Part shown: piece by piece, positions 14,607 to 26,361 of the stretch
Layout: every line of letters starts with the position of its first letter
Position numbering within the stretch: the first letter of the stretch is position 1
Source: Pogonophryne albipinna
Taxonomy: Eukaryota > Chordata > Actinopteri > Perciformes > Artedidraconidae
Direction of reading: 5' to 3'
DNA: 64,000 nucleotides
Assembly (NCBI GenBank): GCA_028583405.1
Contig: CM053256.1
Coordinates: 15,096,107 to 15,160,106, forward strand
Made by a program: the position numbers and the translations under genes
The notes under the pieces: model-generated
What the model saw: the letters and a program-made list of their open reading frames with translations, nothing else
The model's database searches: none
Told to the model about the DNA's origin: nothing

Positions 14607-15781
14607 ACAGAAGACCATAAGTACACTGAAGAGATTACCAAAGATGACACATGGTACACATGCACATATACGTATACCTCATGGTAAACTGTATGTCTTT
14701 TCCCCTCTTGTTGATGACATGTAAACCGAGAGACATTTTAAGTTAATTCAAAAATGGTCCCTTCCAGGACCTGAAGCACTTTGGTGCCACCACAGTTGTT
14801 CGAGTCTGTGATATCACCTATGATAAAACACCGTTGGAGAAAGACGGCATTACTGTGGTGGTGAGCACTCAGCAAACACACACATACACACAAACACAGA
14901 GGATCCAGAGTGCCAGGAGTACTTTAAAAACTCTGCTCTGCTTTCAGGATTGGGCGTTTGATGATGGAGCCCCACCCCCTACGAAGCTGGTTGATGATTG
15001 GTTGAATTTGCTGAAGAAGAAATTTCTGGAGGAACCAGGATGCTGCGTGGCTGTCCATTGTGTGGCTGGACTGGGGAGGTGAGAGACACAGGGAGCAACA
15101 ACAAGAAAACACAGTTTGTGTCTGAACACAATCCAAGTGATTAAACATATTTGATCTTATTGTCGATTATTAGGGCTTTTTATACTGTATATATTTATGA
15201 AACATTTAAATATAAACCTATTATTTTCACATACTTGCCTACATAATAGTCATTTATATGTGCTGTCTTCATCTGACTAGGGCTCCTGTGATGGTTGCTT
15301 TGGCTTTGATAGAGAGCGGGATGAAGTATGAAGATGCTATTCAACTCATTAGACAGTGAGTACATTTGATTATTACATCCTCATAAACCAATATTAAATA
15401 TTAATATTAAATGCAAATAGTGTCTTATTCCAATTATATACACAGCAAAGAAAGATGGTTTAATATGATAAACAATGAATTGTGTTATCAATCAATGAAT
15501 GTAGTATTTAATTAAACCGTTTTTGAGTAGAAATTGAACATTTCTTTCTTGGTGCCATCTGGTGGTGATATCAAATTAATAAGAGAACAAACCGGGCAGA
15601 AGGCATCGCACACTAAAAAGGCGTATTCTTGCATCATACATAGTGTTTTTATGTGTGTTTCAGGAGGCGTCGGGGAGCCATCAACAGTAAACAGCTAACC
15701 TACCTGGAGAAATATCGATCCAAGCAAAGACTTCGCTTCAAAGACTCTACTGCACACAAGAACAAGTGTTGCACAATGTGA
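14460..15781 (+). CDS. ptp4a3: Protein tyrosine phosphatase type IVA 3 (PRL-3), complete
   Basis: PRL phosphatases are small, prenylated, dual-specificity-type phosphatases of the plasma and endosomal membranes; they bind CNNM magnesium transporters and promote growth and migration. Coding exons: 14460-14555, 14768-14860, 14948-15078, 15281-15355, 15664-15781. Phases fit throughout and give 170 residues, three fewer than human PTP4A3, because this start aligns with the second methionine of the mammalian protein. Visible features are the N-terminal MNRPAPVEL, the general-acid loop [10 protein letters not shown] with its Asp, the active-site P-loop [10 protein letters not shown] (C-x5-R), a basic stretch near [18 protein letters not shown], and the CaaX box CCTM. 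The C-terminal Met matches PTP4A3 (CCVM) rather than PTP4A1 or PTP4A2, which end in Gln. The first coding exon probably begins at 14423. A (GT)n run sits in intron 1 at 14570-14604. Confidence 0.95.
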
Positions 15782-17577
15782 ACACACACACACACACCCT
15801 CAGACATCTTGTACCCCTCAACAAATGCTCTCAGGAAAGAACCATACAAGCCTTGTCATCTTGTCATATAACCTGATGTGTACCCTGGGAATTTTTGACA
15901 GCGGGTTTGTTACAATGCATCTTTATTCCCTTGTTTGTTAGAATTCTTGGTCCCTTTTAAATTATTCTATTGGCATGTTTGCTTCATTTTATAGATAACA
16001 GTGAAAGAAATGGCCAAGATGGGCAAGACAATCCCATAAAAAGGTTTGTGGCATATTGTTAAGGCATATTTGCGCAACTAAATATCTCTGGGAAAGACAG
16101 AAACTTTGGTCAGGGATCAGGTCTTGAGGTTTCACATTAAAATGTTCAATAAAACAAATCCATAGAGTACACAAGTGGGCAAACCCATACAAATGGGTGT
16201 TGCTGATTTCAATTGATACAAGGCCTTCAAAATGTCAAATAATACTGCATACTTTGTTAAGTAACTATTTATTTTTTCAATGATGTACACATGTTCAATA
16301 TGTTTAAAACTCACCATTATCAGGGTAATAACAAGCAGTATTTATGTAAGATTGTTTTATACCAAAACCTTTAAAACCATAATTTGGTAGCTCAGGGTTT
16401 TTACTATCAATTTAAGTCAATACTATAAGTAACCCTCTCTTTGACATTATTCATTTTATTGTCTCTTCTTTAGTTTTAGTTTAACTGGAGATATAAGGGC
16501 TAATTTTCATCCGAGTATTTTCTGACATGTGTCTAAAAATAAGATATTATTTATTGTCTATGATCATTGTGAATATCAGCTTTTGGTAAATATAAAGCCT
16601 TCATTTGGTTTTGTCACAGTTGCCGTTTTAAAATTACTCCATTGTGCTCAAGTTATGTGTTTACATATCAGTGTGTGCATTATATTATGCTCTGTTTGCT
16701 GACATTCACAGAAGGAAACAACTGATTTGAAGCCAAGTAATAATACATTACACACAGACTTAAAGGACTGACATATGTAATCTAGTTGTGAATAATGTAA
16801 AAAAAATGTGATCCTATTTTTATCCCTTTTATTCCCATGGACATAATGGTTAAACCACTCCTACCATTCATTGACTACAACAATTTGCACACAAAAAATA
16901 AATAGTTTCAAATATGTGTATATTATATATTCTATATGTCAGAGAGGAATTTACATTTTATCAGCAGTGGAGGACACAATCTCCTAGTTTTAATCCATGG
17001 ATGATGTGTAAATGGAGGTACTGGACTAATCCTAATGTAAATATAGCTGCACATCATTTATGTCTAGATCACACTATCTACTAGGTCAAAGATTATCTTG
17101 TGGGGGGGAGTTTACTTACTTATGTGTTTTGTTCCTGAATGATGCTTGCAGCCAACTGCTTCCTTTTTTGCTGATGATAGAGCATGCCCTTTTTGTTTTA
17201 GTAGGTTGCTAGTCTCCCATCATCTATGGTCTTGAATGACAATACGTACAAAAATAAAATGAGAGCAGAGGGTGTAACATTGATGTTAAAAAGGAGATAG
17301 GAATAGGATCAACCACGTTTTCCTGAAAGCTTAGCAAATTGGCTACAGATTCCTTGTTCATATAATGTGTGTATGTTTTTTGACTGTGTGTGTGTGTGTG
17401 TGTGTGTGTATATTTGTCTGTGTTTGTGTATGACTGTGTGTGTATGTTTGTGTGTGTGTTTTTCGCAAACTTTAGCCATTGTAAATCCTTGGGACTGGCA
17501 TAAACCAACACTTTTTTAATGTAAAACAAATGTTGTAAACGTCTGTTTGTCTGTAAATTCTCGCACTGTTAAATAAA
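15782..17577 (+). other. ptp4a3: Probable long 3'UTR of ptp4a3 with polyadenylation signal
   Basis: No exon chain or repeat boundary interrupts the AT-rich stretch after the stop codon. A canonical AATAAA at 17572-17577, followed by T/G-rich sequence, is the best polyadenylation signal before zfat. Another AATAAA near 16897 may serve a shorter transcript. A degenerate TG-rich run lies at about 17385-17460. The 3'UTR extent is inferred. Confidence 0.5.
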
Positions 17578-17879
17578 GTTTTTGTCACTGTCCCTTTATT
17601 ATAATAGTTGTTCACGATTTCTTCTGTCTATTTGCTGCATTTTAAAGATATGATATGGCCTGTATTTGTTCGTAAACACCTTATGTTACATAAGAAAAAC
17701 AATAATTACTCTATAGCAGACACACTGTGTTATTAACACAACTTGAACTAAGCATACAAAAGTCTATGTCAACAGTGTGGAAGCCTAATGGCACAATTGG
17801 CAACATATAATATACATATACGTTTTAACCATGGCCAAAATGTGTTTCTTTGAGGGAAACTGAACTCCTAATTTGCTGC

Positions 17880-18112
17880 AGTTCCCTCCCTAGCCGCAGT
17901 TCAGTCCCCCCGCCACAGGGAGCGCTGCTCTGCCAGCTCTAACGGAGCACTTCCGCTGGTCGGAAGGACTTGTGTGGCAGATTCGTCAGAAATGTCTATG
18001 TGCGTTGTATCATATAAGGCTCTAAAATGTAAATTCAGTGATGGTATTTAGCTGTATATGCCCTAACACCATCGATAAATTAGTATTGTTTTGTTGTTGA
18101 ATCGCTGATGAA
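17880..18112 (+). promoter_or_regulatory. zfat: Probable zfat promoter and 5'UTR
   Basis: A local GC-rich stretch (about 17885-17990) in otherwise AT-rich sequence lies just upstream of the zfat start codon. It includes gcacttccgctgg, which contains an ETS-type ACTTCCG core. There is no TATA box at a sensible distance, typical of a regulatory-protein promoter. The transcription start is not resolved. Confidence 0.4.
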
Positions 18113-21100
18113 ATGGATGGACAAAAAGCAGGTAAGAACTTTGGCTAGCTTCAACTCGAATATGTTTGTCGGGTATTCATGTTAGTTTGGGCCAAATCAA
18201 AATAAACAAACGTGTTAAGTTTTTTTTTTTTTCATTATTATCATGCTTTTTTGTGATAAAGTCGACACGTCGACTCTACTGTCATTCTCGGCAGCTGTCA
18301 TGACTGACGGCAGAAACTGTTGACTGTCGTCAACCCTGAATCTGTCACCGTTATATTATTATATTGAAAGTTTTGAGACCGCACCAAACTGTGTGGACAA
18401 AGATTGATGTTCGACCTTTATCTAAAAAGGAAAGACGTAAAGCTCATATTTTCATTTAAAAAAAAAATGTAATTGTTAATCATCAATTTAACAATAATCA
18501 AATACATATTGCTATATTAAAGTTGTAATATTAACACGCTCACGGTATCGTTATCTGTGGATGGACACAGTAATTGCCTAACGTTATTCATGTCGATGTG
18601 TCTGTCAGATCAGATGCTACTTTCTATTAAAGCTGACATGTCCTAACAATTCTGAAATAACCTGTGATGTATCAAATCAAGTTTTATTTATATAGCACAT
18701 TTATAAGCGATTTTTGGTCGAGCCAAAGTGCTGTACATATAATAAAAATAGCCTACAGTAGAGACACTTTACAGCAAATACAACAGCACAGATTGTTCAG
18801 AATATCAGTATGAGAAGCGTCACAAATGACATCCTCCATTAGCGTATATAAATGACATCCTCCATTAGCCTTCCTTATCATTTAATTCACATTCCCTCCC
18901 ATTTTCTTGATGTTCTCTCTCCTTTTAACTTCTGTTACATGTACAATTCTACACATTAGGCCTACAATTAAACACAAGAAAATGACAAAAATGTAAATAT
19001 AAGCATCTGCAAAAACTAATTAGCAGAATGTAACACCTTAACAAATAAAGATAAAGATGGACTGAAGCAATGTTCCTTTTTTTGTGTTTGTATATTAGAT
19101 GTTATGCACTGTCAAGCAAAAAAACAAAACAAGTTCTTGATAGATATCGCAGTTGGTTGAAGGGTTTAGTCTTGGGGGTATCAGAATGAGGAAATGGGGT
19201 ACAATCACTCAAAAATAACAACATTTTCTTTATTGTTGAGAGCAGGCATTGACATTAGCCTTCTTTCCTGTTCTCCACAGCTGGTTCTGTGTTTATGTGT
19301 CGGCTGTGCAACATCTTCTCTCCCAGTCGCTCTCAGCTGCTGGCCCATTGCTCCCAGCTGCACCCACAGCAGGAAGCCCCTGATGACATCATCGTTTCCC
19401 TGCAGCCCCTTATAGGAGAGACTGTGGAGACACCAGCAGGTCAGATTAGCGTTTAGGGAGATTAGATCACAAGGCATTATCTATTACAGTATATCAGACA
19501 CAGAAAAAAAGATATGGATGGAGATGTACTTAAATACAAGTACAATAATGTCTTGTTGTTTCTGCAATCCTTTTGTGGAATCAGTTCATTGACAAATAAC
19601 CTGGTGTTGTCTTCTTATTTCTTCTGCTGTTATGTCGGCTCACAGATAGCCCAGTAAAGAGAAAACGAGGACGACCAAAAGGCTCTACAAAAAAGACGCG
19701 CACAGATTTGACAGAGGACAAGGCGGACTCCTCCAGTTCTCTGAAGGATGATGTTCAAAGACAAGAAGAAGGGAATAAGGAGAAGGGAGACAAACAATGT
19801 AGCTCATTACAAGGTAGTATTGGCCAATTGATATGTATCCCATAGTACTTTGTTCATACAAAAGACAAGAAGTACCCTATGCATGATAGAAGATTATTAT
19901 GACCTTTAATTGTTTCAAGTATATGGTTTCAATTAGAGATTTTTGAAAATATACTACACAAACTGTTTTCCACCCTTAACATTTTAACTTCTTTTTTTCT
20001 AAGGTGAAAGACATAACGGTGCACTAGGGCTTGAATGTAAAGACTGCCACCGCTCATTCAGCAACAGACGACAGATCCTCAAACACATCTGCCTGAGGGA
20101 TGAGGAGGAGGAGCAGGAGGAGGAGGACGAAGAGGAGAAAAGTGAGGAGTTAAATATATCAGCAATTAAAAAGTACATTTTGGACCACAGCAAGCATGTT
20201 TGGGATAATCTATTATTCGATAGATGATTAAATGTGTTAACTAGAGATGTTGGGTAAAGGAACAGAAGAATACAATTTACATACATGAATTGTACTTGGT
20301 GATTCAGGTGATTATGCTTAACAGACCCAATACATTTTAGGGAGCGTCTCTGGTGGAGCGGGAGCTGAGAGTTCTGGGAGTTTGGATTCTGTTGGAGTAG
20401 ATCCAAACCAAACGCAAAAAAATCCAGCAAGGGCAGGACTTGTGAGAGAAAAAGGTGAGTTTAAGTTCAGAACATGGTTTCTTTGAATGAATTATTCCTA
20501 GGATGGACACTAATTGCTAATTATGATGATTTGTAAAAGATGAATGATGCTAGCGGCCTAACCCCCTCTTTTTCTCTGCTTGTAGTCACGGGCAGCCTCA
20601 GATCCCCAAGAAATAACCGAAGCCGCCCCTCCAAAGAAGGAGGCCTAGTAACAGGAAACAAGAAGTCTGTCATCAGCGTTGTTCTGACTGAAGATAAAAC
20701 ACTTCCAGGTTTGTCATAAAGTCATAAACATTTTGACAAAAGACTGACTGGACTGCTTTATCAGAAATATTTATAAGAAAGACTTGTTACCTTTTAACTC
20801 AACAGGTGTTTCTAAAATGGTTCCAGTAGAGGACAATTCAGTGGAAGCAGATTATCTGGCAATCCAAGCTCAACCTCAGGTAAACACAGGAATTCACCAA
20901 AACTGTAAAGTATGTAGCCTGGCAGACAGTCTGGATTTAATTTACATAGGATAGATTTATTTACAAACTTTTAACAGTGTCACACTCTTGGTGTATAAGT
21001 GTCTCAGGGTTGTGTTTCTGTAGAAGGTTATTTAAAAAAAAAAAATCAGTCTTACATGTTAAAGTGTGTTTTTTTGTCTTTTATTTATTCTTCCAGGGTC

Positions 21101-22501
21101 AGACACAAGATCTTGCAAGTGAAGCCCCTTCCTGTGAGGGTAACCCTAAAACAGACCAGGAGCCAAGGTAGTGTGATGGAGAATGTCCATGTCCCCTACA
21201 ATTGCATGATTGATGGTTATAAAGACACATTGTTAGTAAGCTTGGTATAGAAAATCTCACAGAAACATGTTTTTAAGCTCCTGTTGTTTGGTGCTTGAAG
21301 CAGTCTGACCTTTAATGTACCCCTTACCTCCCTCCTTTTACTCTAGTTCTAACCCAACCTCCACAACAACAGCACCGAGCAGAGGCTTCCAGGAATATTC
21401 TATCAAGCAAGATGCAACCAAGTACTGTATGCATACTGTTTATGGAATGTATTAACAATGATTTTATATTATTGTCATCTTAGCTTTGGGGAATCCTGTG
21501 TAAAATACAAGCTACATACTAATGTGAATGATCGAATCTGACTATCTAACAAAATGCTTGCCTTGTCTATCCGTTAATTTGAAGAGTTAAGAGTATTCTC
21601 TTTCAGTATTGGTAATTTGCTTATCTGTGCAGCCTAGAGCCACAAAGGATGTTGTCTATTTGTTTCAACAACAACAAATTCACTGCCATGATAATAACTG
21701 CAAACTATACGTCAACTTGTAAATGTAATTTCCTTACTCTCTGTCTCCCAGTCTACTTCAGAGCCAGCTGAAGATCTTTGCCTGTGAGTTCTGTAACAAA
21801 ATCTTTAAGTTCAGACACTCATTGGTCGCCCACCTGAGGACACACACCCAGGAGAAACCATTCCAGTGTCCTCACTGTGACTACGCATCGGCCATCAAAG
21901 GTAGATCAGTGTCAGTGTCCTTATTGATTCATCATTAAAGAGGGTTACAAAAGTATTTTTTTTATATATATATATATATATAAACAAACAAAACGAAATT
22001 GCTGTAAGACTTAAAATAACAAAATCGTGAAACCTGCAGCCACTGTAAATTCCTGTAAAAGTTGACTACCTTCCCACCTTCTTTTCTCTTTTAAGCCAAC
22101 CTGAATGTTCACCTGAGGAAGCACACAGGAGAGAAGTTCAGCTGTCAGCACTGTCCTTTCAACTGCCTGAGCCCAGGACACCTCAAGGTGCTGTACCAAC
22201 TCTATTACAGATATTGATAATATTAGTAGCAAAGTGTTATATCCAGAGTATAATTATTATTAACACAACAGCTTTGAGAAAATACTCATTTCAACACCCA
22301 CATCAATTGTTATTCTGGGCGCAGCAGTGATTCTGTGTTTCTGTTAATGCAGGTGCACATAGAGCGGGTCCATTTGAAGGTGAAGCAGCACTGCAGCTTT
22401 TGTGAGAAAAAATACTCAGATTTGAAGAACTTGCTGAAACACATGGAGAAACGACACAACCTGAATGATGCTGCGGTCTACCAGAGCTACCAAATACTCA
22501 G
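18113..22501 (+). CDS. zfat: ZFAT zinc-finger/AT-hook protein, N-terminal twelve coding exons
   Basis: ZFAT is a nuclear C2H2 zinc-finger and AT-hook protein that regulates transcription in haematopoietic, T-cell and endothelial lineages. Exons: 18113-18131, 19281-19439, 19646-19813, 20004-20141, 20341-20454, 20586-20708, 20806-20879, 21097-21167, 21347-21421, 21752-21900, 22096-22187, 22353-22501. All join in phase, giving about 443 residues. Order of features: first finger [21 protein letters not shown]-hook [13 protein letters not shown]; finger [19 protein letters not shown] followed by an acidic Glu/Asp run; conserved block [15 protein letters not shown]; then four fingers starting [30 protein letters not shown] and [10 protein letters not shown], with TGEK-type linkers. 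The order matches human ZFAT closely. The last exon ends two bases into a codon at a donor; the next zfat exon expected is absent, and sequence after about 22.5 kb belongs to another gene. Two AUGs overlap; 18113 is chosen because it alone splices in frame. Confidence 0.94.
18660..18780. repeat. Teleost dispersed repeat fragment in zfat intron 1
   Basis: Contains 'aagttttatttatatagcac' and 'aaagtgctgtaca', a pattern seen in many copies across fish genomes. The rest of this intron (18132-19280) is AT-rich with a small local duplication of 'aaatgacatcctccattagc' near 18827-18870. Confidence 0.5.
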
Positions 22502-22539
22502 GTTTGATTTAAAACATCTACATTATTTAAGATAAGAAT

Positions 22540-22720
22540 AAGATAAGAAGTACTTTATTGATCCCAATTTGTGAAATGTTTGCGTTGCAGCAGCATAAAA
22601 AGGCATTGTATGTTAGAGAAATTAAAACACTAGAAATAAACAATCCAAAATGTAAACATCTCAAATAGAAATAAAAGTTACAAAAGTAGAAAATATACAT
22701 GTTGAATTTACAGTAACAAA
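22540..22720. repeat. Teleost dispersed repeat fragment after the last left-side zfat exon
   Basis: Begins with 'gaagtactttattgatccc', a motif widespread in fish genomes. It lies just beyond the last left-hand zfat exon, so it is one place where an assembly misjoin could have formed. The stretch 22720-23280 has no other recognisable feature. Confidence 0.5.
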
Positions 22721-23284
22721 ATAAAAAGCAGGATATTATATGTTAGAAAAATATCACTCGTCACCGGCTTGAGCTTCAATATCAGGATACATGTATTTAT
22801 AATCCTTGCAAGAATGGAAGTAGTCATCACATACAGAGCATTTGGTACAACTAGTTCCCAGAACTAGTGTCCTTCACATGCTTATATACAAGAGAGGTGT
22901 TACACAGTCACAAGATGCAGGAATTCCGGTTCAAAGCAGTATTCAATGTTTAGTTTAGATAAGCTAAGGCCCACGTCAGAAATCATCATGCTTGTCATAT
23001 GTCTATCTCCATAGAGGCTGAATCATCATGTTAATCGTTGTCACATAGCTATCGTATTCCTAAAACAGTGTGTCCTGACGCTCTTCTAGGTAATCATACA
23101 TCCTGTTACGTACACAGCTACGTAGGGCCTTTGTTAACATGTGCTACTCTGATATTGGAAGAGTACATTCAGTGTTTTCCCAACATCTACTCGGATATGT
23201 CTTATTGTTTTCTTTGTTAATGTTGCAAATGGAGCTGCTGTGATGCAGGAGTAATGTCAGAATTGATGCCAGTAAAGTTAAATT

Positions 23285-23475
23285 ACATTATTATTACATG
23301 TTACTTGTTAGACGCTTTTATCCAAAGCGACTTACATACTGTGGGCAATCCCCACAGGAGCAATTTGGGGTGAATTGTCTCAGGGACACAACGACATGCT
23401 GACTGCAGTGGGGTTTGAACCTGTGCTCCCCTGATCCGAACACCAACGTACGAGCCCACTGCGCCACAGCCTCCT
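23285..23475. repeat. SINE-like teleost repeat immediately before the first cers1 exon
   Basis: Contains the recurrent fish motif 'gcttttatccaaagcgactt' and, downstream, 'ggtttgaacctgtgctcccctgatcc', which resembles a degenerate tRNA-type B box (ggttcgaatcc). It ends about 55 bp before the cers1 exon at 23532. Family assignment is from memory. Confidence 0.5.
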
Positions 23476-23531
23476 CCAAATCTTATCTGAAATATGCCCT
23501 TTCTTGTACGGTGTGTCTCTCCTCCCCTCAG

Positions 23532-26302
23532 ATATCACAACGTGGGGATCCTGGTGTTGTTCCTGCACGACATCAACGACATCCAGCTGGAGTTTACCAA
23601 GCTCAACGTGTACCTGAAGTGCAGAGGGGGGGGGTACTTCCTGCTCAACGACGTGCTGTCCAACATGGGCTCCGTCAGCTTCAGCATCACCTGGTGAGTC
23701 TCCACACACAAGGGTTCATTTAGTTTAAAGGTCACCTATTATGCAAAATCCACTTCTTCATGTCTCTTCTACATCAACATGTGTCCCCTCTTCTTCATGT
23801 CTCTTCTACATCAACATGTGTCCCCTCTTCTTCATGTCTCTTCTACATCAACATGTGTCCCCTCTTCTTCATGCCTCTTCTACATCAACATGTGTCCCCT
23901 CTTCTTCATGTCTCTTCCACATCAACATGTGTCCCCTCTTCTTCATGTCTCTTCTACATCAACATGTGTCCCCTCTTCTTCATGTCTCTTCTACATCAAC
24001 ATGTGTCCCCTCTTCTTCATGTCTCTTCTACATCACCATGTGTCCCCTCTTCTCCATGTCTCTTCTACATCAACATGTGTCCCCTCTTCTTCATGTCTCT
24101 TCCACATCAACATGTGTCCCCTCTTCTTCATGTCTCTTCTACATCAACATGTGTCCCCTCTTCTTCATGTCTCTTCTACATCAACATGTGTCCCCTCTTC
24201 TTCATGTCTCTTCTACATCAACATGTGTCCCCTCTTCTCCATGTCTCTTCTACATCAACATGTGTCCCCTCTTCTTCATGTCTCTTCCACATCAACATGT
24301 GTCCCCTCTTCTTCATGTCTCTTCTACATCAACATGTGTCCCCTCTTCTTCATGTCTCTTCTACATCAACATGTGTCCCCTCTTCTTCATGTCTCTTCTA
24401 CATCAACATGTGTCCCCTCTTCTCCATGTCTCTTCTACATCAACATGTGTCCCCTCTTCTTCATGTCTCTTCCACATCAACATGTGTCCCCTCTTCTTCA
24501 TGTCTCTTCTACATCAACATGTGTCCCCTCTTCTTCATGTCTCTTCTACATCAACATGTGTCCCCTCTTCTTCATGTCTCTTCTACATCAACATGTGTCC
24601 CCTCTTCTCCATGTCTCTTCTACATCAACATGTGTCCCCTCTTCTTCATGTCTCTTCCACATCAACATGTGTCCCCTCTTCTTCATGTCTCTTCTACATC
24701 AACATGTGTCCCCTCTTCTTCATGTCTCTTCTACATCAACATGTGTCCCCTCTGTGGAAAGAGACTCTGAAAGTTTCAGGAACAAAGATTCCCTCTCTTT
24801 TTGTCCTGATCCATTTCTATAAAAACCTGTCTGAAAATGAGCTGATCAGATTTTGGCCACTTTATGATGTCATCACGATGTTTTGGTTTGTGTAACCATT
24901 AGCCAATCAGCAACCAAGGTACCCCCACCCTCTTATCACCTGAATCTCCTCCTAGAGCACCATTGTGTTCTTTGTAACCAAACCTCTCTCAGAGGGGCGT
25001 GGGGAGGGGCTCCTTGTTTTCATCTAAACTAACAGACAGAGAATCAGCACTTTGGAAACAGGGCTGAAACAGAGGGGATTATGGGTAATGCTGCAATGAT
25101 CTGTTTGGTGTTTCAGCCAATCAGGGACAGGCTCTGTATATATCTCAGACCTGTAATATATTGATAAAAAACAGTATAATAGGGGACCTTTAACGCACAA
25201 TATATTGTTTACTGCTGGTCGGGGCTTCTCTGTCAAAGAAGTGACTAGAGACAGAGTTGGTGGCATTTTGTTGCATTGCATTTCTCCCAGTTAGGATTTC
25301 TTTCAGTTTTTGAAATATTTTATATTTGGTCATTTTCAGCGCAATTGACGCGATCACAGTGTCTATATCAACATGTAATATTATTTAAGAATAAAGTAGA
25401 AACTAAAATGTTATTTAAAACATTTGAAAAAGCTGTCTCTTTTGTTGACAGAAAGACATTTGTTTAATCCATATCAGGACGGCACAGTTCAGGAGGACAC
25501 TTACAGTATTTACTTTAGTTAAAGTTACCGATGACAACAACAGGGCTCTGAAATAATCTGATCATGTTTTGACTAGATTGATTGGTTGCTAAAAAAGTCA
25601 ACAGTTGGTATTGACTAGTACATAGTTGGGGTCGACTAAGATTAAATGCCTAGACTTATAGTCAGCAAAAAAAAACTAATGTTGTCTAAATATGATACAA
25701 AATAACAAGGATGTTTGACACAGGACAAGTGAAAGTCAACTTTATTGTCAATCTTCCAGTTTGTGTGTACAGAGAGATCAAAATACCGTTTCCCACAATC
25801 CCAAATACAAAAATATGTATGCAAATATGTATATCGCTATATATATATACACAATCAAGACACATTTATACATATGCACACATTAAGACCTAAATAAAAG
25901 CACAACAATCAATATATACAAAATAACAGTCACTTCAATGTCTTTGAGAATGTACATTAGTGCAAGACTGTCCATAGCAGCGTACAAATAAAGGATTAAG
26001 TTATATCAAATAGTTGAATTCATTAGCGCTACAATGCTCAATGTCTCTTAATTTTGAATTCTTGACAGCTTCCCTCTGTTTCCTTTCCCTCCTTACTGCA
26101 GACGGACAGAAGTGAATGCATGTTTCTGTTCCCTGTGTTTCAGGTTCTGGTTCCGCCTGTACTGGTTCCCTCTCAAGGTCCTGTACGCCACCTGCGTGTC
26201 CAGCCTGCAGTCCGTGCCCAACATCCCCTTCTACTTCTTCTTCAACACACTCCTGTTCACGCTGCTGCTCATGAACATCTACTGGTTCCTGGTGAGCACA
26301 CA

Positions 26303-26361
<59 letters not shown>

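Noticed and set aside
19999..20430. 143-codon minus-strand frame with a long serine run
   Set aside because: It is antisense to zfat exons 4 and 5; the serine run is the reverse of the Glu/Asp-coding acidic tract.
23400..23470. Possible tRNA gene from a B-box-like ggtttgaacctgtg
   Set aside because: There is no matching cloverleaf or A box at the right distance; it is part of a SINE-like repeat.
23741..24895. Three overlapping plus-strand frames of 336-384 codons
   Set aside because: They are the 37-bp minisatellite read in three frames. The unit has no stop codon in any frame, so long frames arise automatically; there is no codon-level constraint and no start context.
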